Origin: Bdellovibrionaceae bacterium UBA2466
GTDB taxonomy: Bacteria; Bdellovibrionota; FAC87; UBA2466
Assembly: GCA_002342225.1 (NCBI GenBank)
Contig: DDPO01000042.1
Span: forward strand, 32,628-48,259
DNA: 15,632 nt
Reading direction: 5' to 3'
Shown: positions 7,389 to 13,748 of the stretch, piece by piece
How positions within the stretch are numbered: position 1 is the stretch's first letter
Layout of the letters: each line of letters starts with the position of its first letter
Position numbers and translations under genes: made by a program
The notes under the pieces: generated by a model
Told to the model about the DNA's origin: nothing
The model's database searches: none
What the model saw: only the letters and a program-made list of their open reading frames with translations

Positions 7389-7622
7389 ATGCTAGTCTTA
7401 ACTCGAAAAATCGGTGAATCTATAGCCATTGACGACGATATCAAGATCGTTGTTGTGCAAATCAAGGGTGGTCAGGTTCGTTTGGGTATTGAGGCGCCGC
7501 GCCACACCAAAATTCATCGGGAAGAGATTTACATTTCAATTCAAGAGCAGAATAAACTCGCCGCAGAATCCCAAGCACCTACCTCCGTAAAAAATGTTGC
7601 TAAGAGTGTCAGGCCCAGCTAA
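7389..7622 (+). CDS. csrA: Translational regulator CsrA, FliW-type
   Basis: CsrA is a dimeric RNA-binding protein that blocks translation by covering GGA motifs near ribosome sites. In bacteria with FliW its main target is flagellin mRNA. The product is 77 residues when started at the ATG at 7389, giving the canonical MLVLTRKIGE start. A TTG 15 bases upstream would add residues absent from the family and would lie at the predicted transcription start. RNA-binding residues are present: LTR at 4-6 and HR at 43-44 before EEIY. Beyond enterobacterial length it has an extended C-terminal helix and tail, with Asn55 in an IQEQN context like the Bacillus-type IQEEN, a site I recall as important for FliW binding. 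It lies 55 bp before fliW. Confidence 0.96.
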   Translation: MLVLTRKIGESIAIDDDIKIVVVQIKGGQVRLGIEAPRHTKIHREEIYISIQEQNKLAAESQAPTSVKNVAKSVRPS

Positions 7623-7659
7623 CATTTTATTATTCATTTAAAAAGCAGTTAACTTAGGC

Positions 7660-7678
7660 TTTCCAAGGAGATAGGAAA
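7660..7678 (+). promoter_or_regulatory. Hairpin with the fliW Shine-Dalgarno in its loop (possible CsrA site)
   Basis: In the mRNA, TTTCC (7660-7664) can pair with GGAAA (7674-7678), leaving a 9-base loop AAGGAGATA (7665-7673) that holds the fliW ribosome site AAGGAG. A GGA in the loop of a short hairpin over a start site is the known preferred form of CsrA targets. The stem also covers the A of the fliW ATG. Autoregulation is inferred; the stem is short and A/U-rich. Confidence 0.4.
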
Positions 7679-8214
7679 TGATCGTTGAAACCACACGTTT
7701 TGGTAGTATCTCTGTTGCTGAAGAGGATATCATCACCTTTTCAGAGGGAATGTTAGGGTTTTCCAAGATTGATTCCTACGTGTTAGTGGAAAGAACAGAT
7801 GACTCCCTTTTTCTCTGGCTCCAAGCAGTTAAAAAGCCAAGTGTTGCATTCCCACTTTTAGAGCCTCAAATTCTGGAGAGAAGTTATAAAGTTGAACTTG
7901 AGGACGAGGATAGAAAGTCATTAAAGCTAGATACGGACCTTAAGGGTGGAAAAGTTTTCTGTATAATTACAATTCCCACAGATCCGACAAAAATGACTGC
8001 AAATTTAAAAGCCCCTATTGTCATCAATTTGAAAAAACGAATAGCTAAACAGGTGATTTTGCACTCTCAGGATTATCCAATTCGAAAATCTATTTTCTCA
8101 GAGTTGCAACAGCACTGTGCAACTCATCAGAGAACTATTTTCCCAAGCTCCGATGCGACTTCTTACCAAGCCATTCATATCAGCGAGGAAATGGCTCTTC
8201 CCAAAGAAGTCTAA
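7678..8214 (+). CDS. fliW: Flagellar assembly factor FliW
   Basis: FliW is a cytosolic protein that binds either flagellin or CsrA. When flagellin is exported, freed FliW sequesters CsrA and flagellin translation resumes. Conserved features are a beta-rich N-terminus (ETTRFGSISVAEEDIITF near residues 4-21), the EGMLGF motif (23-28), LLEPQ (60-64), and the core strand ANLKAPIVINLKKRIAKQVIL (two adjoining stretches, 108-128). At 178 residues it is longer than the usual 140-150. The extra C-terminal part (about 145-178) is polar, with a Cys/His patch (QQHCATHQ) and no recognised domain. The start has AAGGAG at 7665-7670, 7 bases upstream. The stop lies only 8 bp from the stop of the convergent lytic transglycosylase gene, with no clear terminator between. 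Confidence 0.94.
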   Translation: MIVETTRFGSISVAEEDIITFSEGMLGFSKIDSYVLVERTDDSLFLWLQAVKKPSVAFPLLEPQILERSYKVELEDEDRKSLKLDTDLKGGKVFCIITIPTDPTKMTANLKAPIVINLKKRIAKQVILHSQDYPIRKSIFSELQQHCATHQRTIFPSSDATSYQAIHISEEMALPKEV

Positions 8215-8222
8215 ATATAGGA

Positions 8223-8696
8223 TTAGTCTTGCTTGCGAGAACTTTTTAACTTCTCGTATCTTTCTAAGATCTTTCTAACATAGTTGCGGGTTTCCTTGAA
8301 TGGAGGAATACCTTTATATCTATCCACATTGGTGGGGCCAGCGTTATAAGCAGCCAGAGCAAGGCTTAAATTTCCTCGGTAGCGATTAATGAGTTTTCTT
8401 AGACACTCGCAAGCCCCCATAAGATTGTTCACGGCATGGTAAGGCTCGTGAACTTCACAAGAGTCAGCAGTTTCCGGCATCACCTGCATCAGTCCCATTG
8501 CACCTTTGTGAGAAGTAGCTTTGGAGTCAAAATTAGACTCAACCGCTACAACCGCCTCTACAAGTTTGGGGTCTAGAAAAGATCTCTTTGCAGCATCTTC
8601 TATGTTTTGGCGTAACTTCGGGGGTACAGAGGATAAACAATGACTGGCAATAACTAGAATGAACAGTGGATAACAAGACAGGGAAGGGAGTCTCAC
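8223..8696 (-). CDS. Secreted lytic transglycosylase (SLT family)
   Basis: This 157-residue protein is a compact goose-lysozyme-like lytic transglycosylase that would cleave peptidoglycan glycan strands in the periplasm. A hydrophobic signal peptide covers about residues 1-22. The catalytic Glu is E53 in the VVAVESNFDSKA motif. The other family motifs are in order: GAMGLMQVMPETA near 64-76, LALAAYNAGPTNVDRYKGIP near 112-131, and ETRNYVRKILERY at the end. Two or three cysteines around 83-100 may form a disulfide. The start is a GTG that overlaps the stop of the upstream beta-barrel gene by 4 bases, so the two are coupled. It could act with the capsule/exopolysaccharide operon it belongs to, or supply the wall-opening activity missing from the one-domain FlgJ. 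Neither role is shown. Confidence 0.92.
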   Translation of the reverse strand: MRLPSLSCYPLFILVIASHCLSSVPPKLRQNIEDAAKRSFLDPKLVEAVVAVESNFDSKATSHKGAMGLMQVMPETADSCEVHEPYHAVNNLMGACECLRKLINRYRGNLSLALAAYNAGPTNVDRYKGIPPFKETRNYVRKILERYEKLKSSRKQD

Positions 8697-9730
8697 AATG
8701 AATATACGATACCATAACTTCCTAAGAAAACAGAAGTTGTGCCGGTATAAAATCTACCCTCGGCTCTAATATTTAACCCTAGAAGTGGTATTTCAATTCC
8801 GATACCTGGGCCAAAAACCATTGTCCCTTGCACAATACGATTGGTTCCGGCATAGCCCAAATTCTCTGTAGGTTGTGTCATGAAGCGAGCTGCACCTGCT
8901 GACAGCGATAATCCTACATATTTTTGTCCGATTGGAATTTGAGCTCTAATCTCTGAGTGCAAAAGAAAGTGTGTAAATAAATCTGCCCCCAACTCAACTG
9001 AAAACGGATTGAAAAGGCGATAACCCATTAAAGCCCCGATATTGACAGTGCTTGCATAGGTCTTGGTAGTAGAACCCGAGAGAGTTTCAAACCTAGACAT
9101 GCCCACATTAGCCCCGACATAAAATGGTTTTTGAGTCAGGGAAGCCATTTCTCTGTAGAGTCTTTTGACTTCAGCTACAGAGAATTGAGTATCGAAAGAT
9201 TCTTGATCCGCTAAATATTCCGATTCCTGCTTACTGCCTGGCAAGTATTGGTACTCTTTAGAAACGTAACTTGAAATGACCTCTTCAAAAGCTATCTTGA
9301 AAGCATACTGAATTTCAGCACCAGAAACGACCCCTCCCTCTGGAGTGGGGAAGTTCTGTGAGCTGACAATGTATTCCTTAGGATGGGAAGCATCAAAAAG
9401 GAAAATAGAGAGCCGACTACTTTCTAAGTAGACGTAGGACATTAAGTCTGCACCTACTTTTTTAAAGTCGTTCACGATGTCCTTCTCGCTAAACCCAGTT
9501 ATCGAATAATTAGCAAGATAAGTTTGAAAAAGGTTGGTGTTTGCGGCTGCTTTTGCTAAGCCTTCCTGCATGGTTTTTTTTAAACCAAGGTCAGTCTGAT
9601 CCGTAGTATTCAAAATGGCTAGTTTATTCACTGTCGCGTCTTCAGCGAGGCAAGACACAGAGCAGACGAAGGTCAGCGCGAAACCAAGTAGGAGCTTATT
9701 AAACATTGTTTTGAAAAACGTAGCCTTCAT
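8693..9730 (-). CDS. Outer-membrane beta-barrel protein with periplasmic N-terminal domain
   Basis: I do not recognise a named family. The 345-residue product has a clear Sec signal peptide (long hydrophobic core, cleavage likely after CLA near residue 29). A soluble alpha/beta domain follows (about 30-190), opening with NKLAILNTTDQTDLGLKKTM, a pattern reminiscent of TolB-N-like or peripheral nucleoside-binding folds. From about residue 200 there are alternating amphipathic strands with aromatic girdle residues (FYVGANVGMSRF, VNIGALMGYRLF, VGLSLSAGAARF, LNIRAEGRFYTG), and the protein ends SYGIVYSL, compatible with an 8-stranded barrel and Bam insertion. It is the middle gene of a minus-strand operon, 9 bp after the BY-kinase gene and overlapping the lytic transglycosylase. 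An outer-membrane role in polysaccharide surface assembly is possible but unproven. It is not a Wza-type lipoprotein. Confidence 0.8.
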   Translation of the reverse strand: MKATFFKTMFNKLLLGFALTFVCSVSCLAEDATVNKLAILNTTDQTDLGLKKTMQEGLAKAAANTNLFQTYLANYSITGFSEKDIVNDFKKVGADLMSYVYLESSRLSIFLFDASHPKEYIVSSQNFPTPEGGVVSGAEIQYAFKIAFEEVISSYVSKEYQYLPGSKQESEYLADQESFDTQFSVAEVKRLYREMASLTQKPFYVGANVGMSRFETLSGSTTKTYASTVNIGALMGYRLFNPFSVELGADLFTHFLLHSEIRAQIPIGQKYVGLSLSAGAARFMTQPTENLGYAGTNRIVQGTMVFGPGIGIEIPLLGLNIRAEGRFYTGTTSVFLGSYGIVYSL

Positions 9731-9739
9731 GACCTTTTC

Positions 9740-11869
9740 CTAAGCTGCTAACCTTGGTGGAGGAGCAGGTTTTTTCTTAGAGAAGTAGTAGTTTGAAGCT
9801 CTCTTAGTCGGTCCGGATAACCTGATGCAGTTGAGTGCTAGACCTACAGGAGACTTCGAGAAAACTTTACAGGTTTGAATAGCTTCAACAATATCTTTGG
9901 GACGAGTGTGGAAAATACGAGCCACAAGAACTATCAAATCCCCTAAGCCTGCCCACTGGTGCGCTAGATTAGATGAGAAAAGAGGAGGGGTATCAATATA
10001 GATAGCATCAAACTCTTTCCTCAACTGAGTAAGGACTTGTTCCATGGGGTTAGTGAAGTTGGGTAGAACACTCGGATCGAATCGGCCACCTCGAGGCATG
10101 AAGTAGATTCCATCAAAACTTGTTTTGACAATAAGAGAACTTAAATCTTCCTGATTTGGATTTTCTAAAACAGATTTTAATCCAGGTGTATGGTCCTCGA
10201 TTATTCCAAAGAATTTATTAGGATGAGAGGTCAGTAAGTCTCCGTCGATTAATAAAGTTTTACGTACTGGGTTTTGAGAAGCCAAACTTAAAAAGTGGGT
10301 AACAGTACTCTTTCCTTCTCGGGCATGAGGTGAACTCACCACGATAACAGGGCATTTAGCATCCCTGAGCTCTCTCATGATTCGATAATTCATGATTTTT
10401 AGATATTCCAGCGAATAGCCTGGGAGATCTTCAGTTGCTCCTTGTTTTCGAATCAGTGGAACTTTGCCGATAACAGGCAGATTGAGTCGGTGCACTTCGG
10501 CTTCGCTATCTAGTCGAGGAAAACCAGCCATGAGAAGAATGACTGTGACTGCTACGACAAATATACTCAGAGAAAGAGAACCGTAGAGGTGTCTAGAGAG
10601 TTGGGGGGCTACTCGGTGGCCCGATCTCGTGGGCTCTTGTAGTCTAAAAATTTCAGCTCCACCTGCAGATAGTTCTAGTTCTGTTTCTTGCTGTTTCTGG
10701 TAAAGGCTGGTCAGAAGTTTCTTCTTGTGATTTAACTCCATGAACATTCGTTCATATTGTAATCGCTGTTGATTATACAGCTTTTCTCTCTGGGAAAAGG
10801 TTTCGATTTCTTTGTCTATATTTGCAAGTTTAATTTGATCAGCTCTGTGTTCAATTTCAAGTGATGCTACTTTTTGTCGAACTTCAGCTGATGGGAGAGG
10901 GGTTCTCATGAATGCTTGAACTTCCTCTTCATTTAAATGAGCCAGTTGTGCCGTGACTTCATCTAACTGTTGTCGAATAGTTCTCAACCGACCTTCTTTG
11001 TCGGGATTGTTAGATTGCTCAGTCAAAGTAATTTGGTACTGTAGTTCGGTTACTTTTTGTGTGAGAGCAGCGATGGTCGTAGCCCGTGCTGTATGTTCAC
11101 CTTTTTTAGCTCTTGGAATACTAAGAACTAATTTGTAAATGGCGCGGTTGGTAGCCATTCGGTGCTGAATATTGTTTTTCTCTGTGCGTAACTTCTGCAT
11201 CCCTTGATTATCCATGGTGATGTTTAAGAAGTTGATGAACTCGGGATTGTTTCGTTGGTAATCAACGATACCTTGTTCTTTTTCTTTAATCTGATTAACA
11301 AAGCTAGAAATTTGACGAGTTAGAAAGTCTCGTTTTAGTAGTGATTCTCGTTGGCCAACTTCGGGGTAATAGTTTTGAATCGTATTAAGATAGGCTAAAC
11401 AGATGGCATGAGCAGCATCTGGGTTGTGAGATGTGCAATGCATGCTATAGATGTCACTGTTTTTATCCCAAGACAAAGAAACAAAACTTCGTAAAACACC
11501 AGCGGGGTAAGCTACTCCACCGGGAAACATTGATTTCAAGTAGGTTGGATGACCTTCATTGTAGATTTCAGTCAGTTGATTTCTAAAGCGTTCGAACACT
11601 TCTTGCCCTAAGAGTAAGTGAACCATGTTCTGTTTTCGAGCATTGTTCATAGCACTCGCAGACATGATCACTGTTTGGTAGAGCTGACGACGAGTAGTAT
11701 CGATTAAAAGAGTAGCATCCGATTCATAAACGGGTGGTGTCTTGTGAAACTTGTGCAGAGAAATTCCATAGATGACTACAATCTCAAGAAGAAAAAGCCA
11801 CCAATGGGTTCTCACGTAACCCAGAGCTTTTAACAAGATATGAAATTCATTAACTGGTGTTTGATGCAT
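9740..11869 (-). CDS. Wzz/BY-kinase polysaccharide co-polymerase (PCP-2a type)
   Basis: This 709-residue inner-membrane protein combines a chain-length-determinant domain with a cytoplasmic bacterial tyrosine kinase, as in Wzc and related exopolysaccharide proteins. The first membrane segment is at about residues 22-38. A Wzz domain and long periplasmic coiled coils follow (about 175-400). The second membrane segment is at about 429-449, preceded by a Pro-containing linker. The kinase has Walker A P-H-A-R-E-G-K-S-T (514-522), Walker A' LLIDGDLL (539-546) and Walker B AIYIDTPP (622-629). Two points are unusual. Walker A' lacks the Arg of the DxDxR form, and the C-terminal tyrosine cluster is reduced to Y694-Y695 followed by a Lys/Pro-rich tail, so autophosphorylation may be limited. 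It is the first gene of its operon. Its ribosome site is weak. Confidence 0.92.
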   Translation of the reverse strand: MHQTPVNEFHILLKALGYVRTHWWLFLLEIVVIYGISLHKFHKTPPVYESDATLLIDTTRRQLYQTVIMSASAMNNARKQNMVHLLLGQEVFERFRNQLTEIYNEGHPTYLKSMFPGGVAYPAGVLRSFVSLSWDKNSDIYSMHCTSHNPDAAHAICLAYLNTIQNYYPEVGQRESLLKRDFLTRQISSFVNQIKEKEQGIVDYQRNNPEFINFLNITMDNQGMQKLRTEKNNIQHRMATNRAIYKLVLSIPRAKKGEHTARATTIAALTQKVTELQYQITLTEQSNNPDKEGRLRTIRQQLDEVTAQLAHLNEEEVQAFMRTPLPSAEVRQKVASLEIEHRADQIKLANIDKEIETFSQREKLYNQQRLQYERMFMELNHKKKLLTSLYQKQQETELELSAGGAEIFRLQEPTRSGHRVAPQLSRHLYGSLSLSIFVVAVTVILLMAGFPRLDSEAEVHRLNLPVIGKVPLIRKQGATEDLPGYSLEYLKIMNYRIMRELRDAKCPVIVVSSPHAREGKSTVTHFLSLASQNPVRKTLLIDGDLLTSHPNKFFGIIEDHTPGLKSVLENPNQEDLSSLIVKTSFDGIYFMPRGGRFDPSVLPNFTNPMEQVLTQLRKEFDAIYIDTPPLFSSNLAHQWAGLGDLIVLVARIFHTRPKDIVEAIQTCKVFSKSPVGLALNCIRLSGPTKRASNYYFSKKKPAPPPRLAA

Positions 11870-12114
11870 AAGTGTTTTGAGGCCTTACTCTAGTAACGGC
11901 AAATGATGAAGAAAGGTTGAGGGAAAAATGAAGATTTCTTCACAATTTGTTGTTGCGACGAGTTAGATTGGGTTTGGGAACTGGTTATAGGAGTCGTAGG
12001 CCAACTTACTTTCAACCTTTATATTGTAGCATAACCGAGGCGGGATGGGACTCTTTTCACCATTATCCTATGCCTGATAGATTGTTGCGTCAGAGATTGG
12101 TATGCTTATTCTGT
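11870..12114. other. Divergent intergenic region between BY-kinase and release-factor-like genes
   Basis: This roughly 245-bp stretch separates genes that diverge, so it should hold promoters in both directions. I see no convincing -35/-10 pair in either direction. A frame is open on the plus strand from a TTG at 11947, but its predicted 56 residues are not like the family of the following gene and have no ribosome site, so I treat it as untranslated. A small inverted repeat TGAAGA-TT-TCTTCA lies at 11929-11942. Confidence 0.5.
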
Positions 12115-12450
12115 ATGATTCAATTCCGAGATGAAGATCTAGAGATCACTCACTTGAAGGGAAGTGGACCGGGCGGACAAAACCGAAACAAGCGCATGAC
12201 GGCGGTCCGCATTAAACATTTGCCCACTGGCATTGTTGTCACTGCATCTGAAAGAAGGTCTCAGGAGCAGAACAAAGAAATGGCTCTTGAACGATTACGC
12301 AGTAAATTAGAGGCTTTATTCCATAAACCTAAAGCGAGAATCAAAACTAAAGTGACGCGAACCGCTCAGCGGGAGCGTCTTGTTTCTAAAAAAATCCGCT
12401 CAAAAAAGAAGGAATCTCGCCGCCTGTCTAGAGAGGAATTTGAAAGTTAG
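12115..12450 (+). CDS. Small GGQ-motif release-factor-like protein
   Basis: This 111-residue protein is a stand-alone RF-1-type catalytic domain. The GSGPGGQNRNK motif (residues 16-26, GGQ at 20-22) is the peptidyl-tRNA hydrolysis loop of release factors. The segments TAVRIKHLPTGIVVTASERRSQ and ALERLRSKLE follow the family pattern. The C-terminus is strongly basic (KKIRSKKKESRRLSREEF), like the ribosome-binding tails of ArfB/YaeJ-type rescue factors. There is no codon-recognition domain. The likely role is hydrolysis of peptidyl-tRNA on stalled ribosomes, but the exact subfamily is not clear. I chose the ATG at 12115 because homology begins there. ATG 12070 and TTG 11947 extend the frame without recognisable family sequence. 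No strong ribosome site precedes any of them. Confidence 0.82.
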   Translation: MIQFRDEDLEITHLKGSGPGGQNRNKRMTAVRIKHLPTGIVVTASERRSQEQNKEMALERLRSKLEALFHKPKARIKTKVTRTAQRERLVSKKIRSKKKESRRLSREEFES

Positions 12451-12457
12451 GTATAAT
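12429..12457 (+). promoter_or_regulatory. Sigma-70-like promoter before the coiled-coil gene
   Basis: TAGAGA (12429-12434), a 17-bp spacer, and a perfect TATAAT (12452-12457) form a plausible housekeeping promoter overlapping the end of the release-factor-like gene. Transcription would begin near 12464. That would make an ATG at 12464 leaderless and favours the in-frame ATG at 12479, which has GGTGA 7 bases upstream. Confidence 0.4.
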
Positions 12458-12463
12458 AAATAG

Positions 12464-13132
12464 ATGGTGAAAGTTTTGATGTCAGCATTGCAAGATAGCT
12501 TAACGTTTCTACTGCTTTTGGGAGCTCAAGTCATTATAGTCGCTTCGTTAGCCGTGACTGCCTTGTGGTTATATTTTAAAAGGCTCAAAAACCAAGCTGT
12601 CATTGAGGCTGGGCTTGAAGAGGATGAGACTCAGTCATCAAATGTGACTACCGAACCCTTTGATAAGATCAAAGAGGTTCACCTCGCCCTTATAAGGGAC
12701 TTGGAATCTAAAGTTGTTATTTTGGAAAAAGAAAAATTGGAGATGCTCAATCGTCCTACTGAGCAAAATATCGACGAAGAAAAACGAAAAAATGAAGAGT
12801 TAAAAAAAGTGAACGAGCAAATTTCTGAAAGAGCTCGGGAGATGGAATCAAAGCTTCAGGAATACGATGTCATCAAACATGAGATTGGATTGATGGCCCA
12901 AATTAAGACAGAAAACGAAAAACTCAAACAGACACTTTCTGAATTAGAAAGCAAGCTTTCTGCAATAACGAGTGAGCCCAAAACCTCGGAAAGTTCAGAG
13001 ATAGGGAAAGTGGAAGTTTTTAAACCCATGGAATCAGTGACTGCTACCGAGGATCCCGGAATTGAAGGTCTTCTAAACGAAATCGAAGCGTTGACATCTG
13101 AGAAAAAAGAGCTCGAACGAAAAAAAGCTTAA
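12464..13132 (+). CDS. Hypothetical membrane-anchored coiled-coil protein
   Basis: I do not recognise this 222-residue protein. It has one N-terminal membrane segment (about residues 12-38, LTFLLLLGAQVIIVASLAVT then ALWLYF), followed by basic residues (KRLKNQ), so the bulk is probably cytoplasmic. Residues about 66-168 are a Glu/Lys-rich heptad region (ALIRDLESKVVILEKEKLEM, KNEELKKVNEQISERAREME, IKTENEKLKQTLSELESKL), a likely coiled coil. A Ser/Thr/Glu-rich linker follows, and a second short helix (GIEGLLNEIEALTSEKKELE) ends the protein. The layout is that of a membrane-tethered scaffold. The start could instead be the in-frame ATG at 12479, which has a better ribosome site. The stop lies 4 bp from the stop of the convergent lipoprotein gene. 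Confidence 0.75.
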   Translation: MVKVLMSALQDSLTFLLLLGAQVIIVASLAVTALWLYFKRLKNQAVIEAGLEEDETQSSNVTTEPFDKIKEVHLALIRDLESKVVILEKEKLEMLNRPTEQNIDEEKRKNEELKKVNEQISERAREMESKLQEYDVIKHEIGLMAQIKTENEKLKQTLSELESKLSAITSEPKTSESSEIGKVEVFKPMESVTATEDPGIEGLLNEIEALTSEKKELERKKA

Positions 13133-13136
13133 ACCT

Positions 13137-13649
13137 CTATTTGCCTGCCGCAGCTTTTTCAATTTCTTTTGCTAACTGATTTTCCATTTTTAAGATGTGC
13201 TCAACTCTGTAAAGTAAAAGCCTTTCTTCTAACCCATCCGATGGAAAACTTAGCCACCCCGTATAAAAATCGTGAAATTGCTCCAAGTTTTTTTCAACTC
13301 GAACCCGCACTAAAGGCTGACCATCTTCGGCTTCCAATTTGGCAAAATTAAACCTCAACGAATACCTGAATTTTTCGGGCAAATCGATACTCTCGGGAGG
13401 GGTTAAAAAAAGGTCGTTATAAGGACCATTCACTAACTCCGATGCGATTTTTCCGGAATCTTTGTTGCTGACTTTTAAAGGATAATCGTTAACGGCTTTT
13501 AACGCGGCCAACCAAACCTCGTCGTAAGTTCCCTCATAGACTCGAGTGTAAAAAAGCTCGGTTTTTGGAGTGGACGAACACCCCAAAAACAACGAAAAAA
13601 CCCCACTTAAAAATACAAACTTCAAAAAGACTTTAAGAAAAGAAGCCAT
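13137..13649 (-). CDS. Hypothetical lipoprotein
   Basis: This 170-residue product has a type II signal peptide: basic N-terminus, hydrophobic core VFLSGVFSLFLG and lipobox LFLGC with acylated Cys24. Ser-Ser follows the Cys, which does not suggest inner-membrane retention by the Asp+2 rule. The mature part has a FYTRVYEGTYDEVWLAALKAV start, a pattern shared by several small envelope lipoproteins in which a beta strand is followed by a helix of the form YDEVWxAxxxAL. Beta strands (YSLRFNFAKLEAEDGQPLVR then VRVEKNL) and a C-terminal helix follow. I cannot assign a function. The ribosome site is GGAAGG (complement of 13657-13662). Its promoter must lie in the region shared with the divergent recombinase gene. 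Confidence 0.8.
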   Translation of the reverse strand: MASFLKVFLKFVFLSGVFSLFLGCSSTPKTELFYTRVYEGTYDEVWLAALKAVNDYPLKVSNKDSGKIASELVNGPYNDLFLTPPESIDLPEKFRYSLRFNFAKLEAEDGQPLVRVRVEKNLEQFHDFYTGWLSFPSDGLEERLLLYRVEHILKMENQLAKEIEKAAAGK

Positions 13650-13671
13650 TTAAAAACCTTCCAAAACGCCA

Positions 13672-13705
13672 TTTATTAGCTATAATTTTAGTTATCACTA
13701 ATAAA
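13672..13705. repeat. 34-bp imperfect inverted repeat, dif/Xer-site-like
   Basis: Left arm TTTATTAGCTATAA (13672-13685) and right arm TTATCACTAATAAA (13692-13705) are inverted copies matching at 12 of 14 positions, with a 6-bp centre TTTTAG. The inner ATAA-6 bp-TTAT core is the shape of dif sites bound by XerC/XerD (11-6-11). Read with an 8-bp centre it is 13-8-13, as in loxP. A further copy of CTAATAAA lies at 13711-13718, 13 bp after the one in the right arm. The site lies between the divergent lipoprotein and recombinase genes and overlaps a TATAAT at 13681-13686, so an operator is the main alternative. Confidence 0.55.
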
Positions 13706-13732
13706 AAGCGCTAATAAACGCTGAAACTTTAC

Positions 13733-13746
13733 TTTTGAGCTCAAAA
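13733..13746. promoter_or_regulatory. 14-bp perfect palindrome before the recombinase start
   Basis: TTTTGAGCTCAAAA is a perfect palindrome ending 2 bases before the ATG at 13749. It occupies the place where a ribosome site would be expected, and no purine-rich Shine-Dalgarno is present apart from the GAG inside it. It may be an operator or limit translation. The function is unknown. Confidence 0.45.
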
Positions 13747-13748
13747 AC

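Noticed and set aside
8194..8206. CTTC-CCAAA-GAAG as a shared terminator between fliW and the transglycosylase
   Set aside because: Only four base pairs with no T-run on either side.
11929..11942. TGAAGA-TT-TCTTCA hairpin followed by T-run on the minus strand, as a terminator
   Set aside because: The stem is short with little G+C, and no minus-strand gene ends just before it.
11947..12114. 56-residue N-terminal extension of the release-factor-like protein
   Set aside because: No ribosome site, unusual Arg/Cys/Trp-rich composition and no family similarity. Homology begins at the ATG at 12115.
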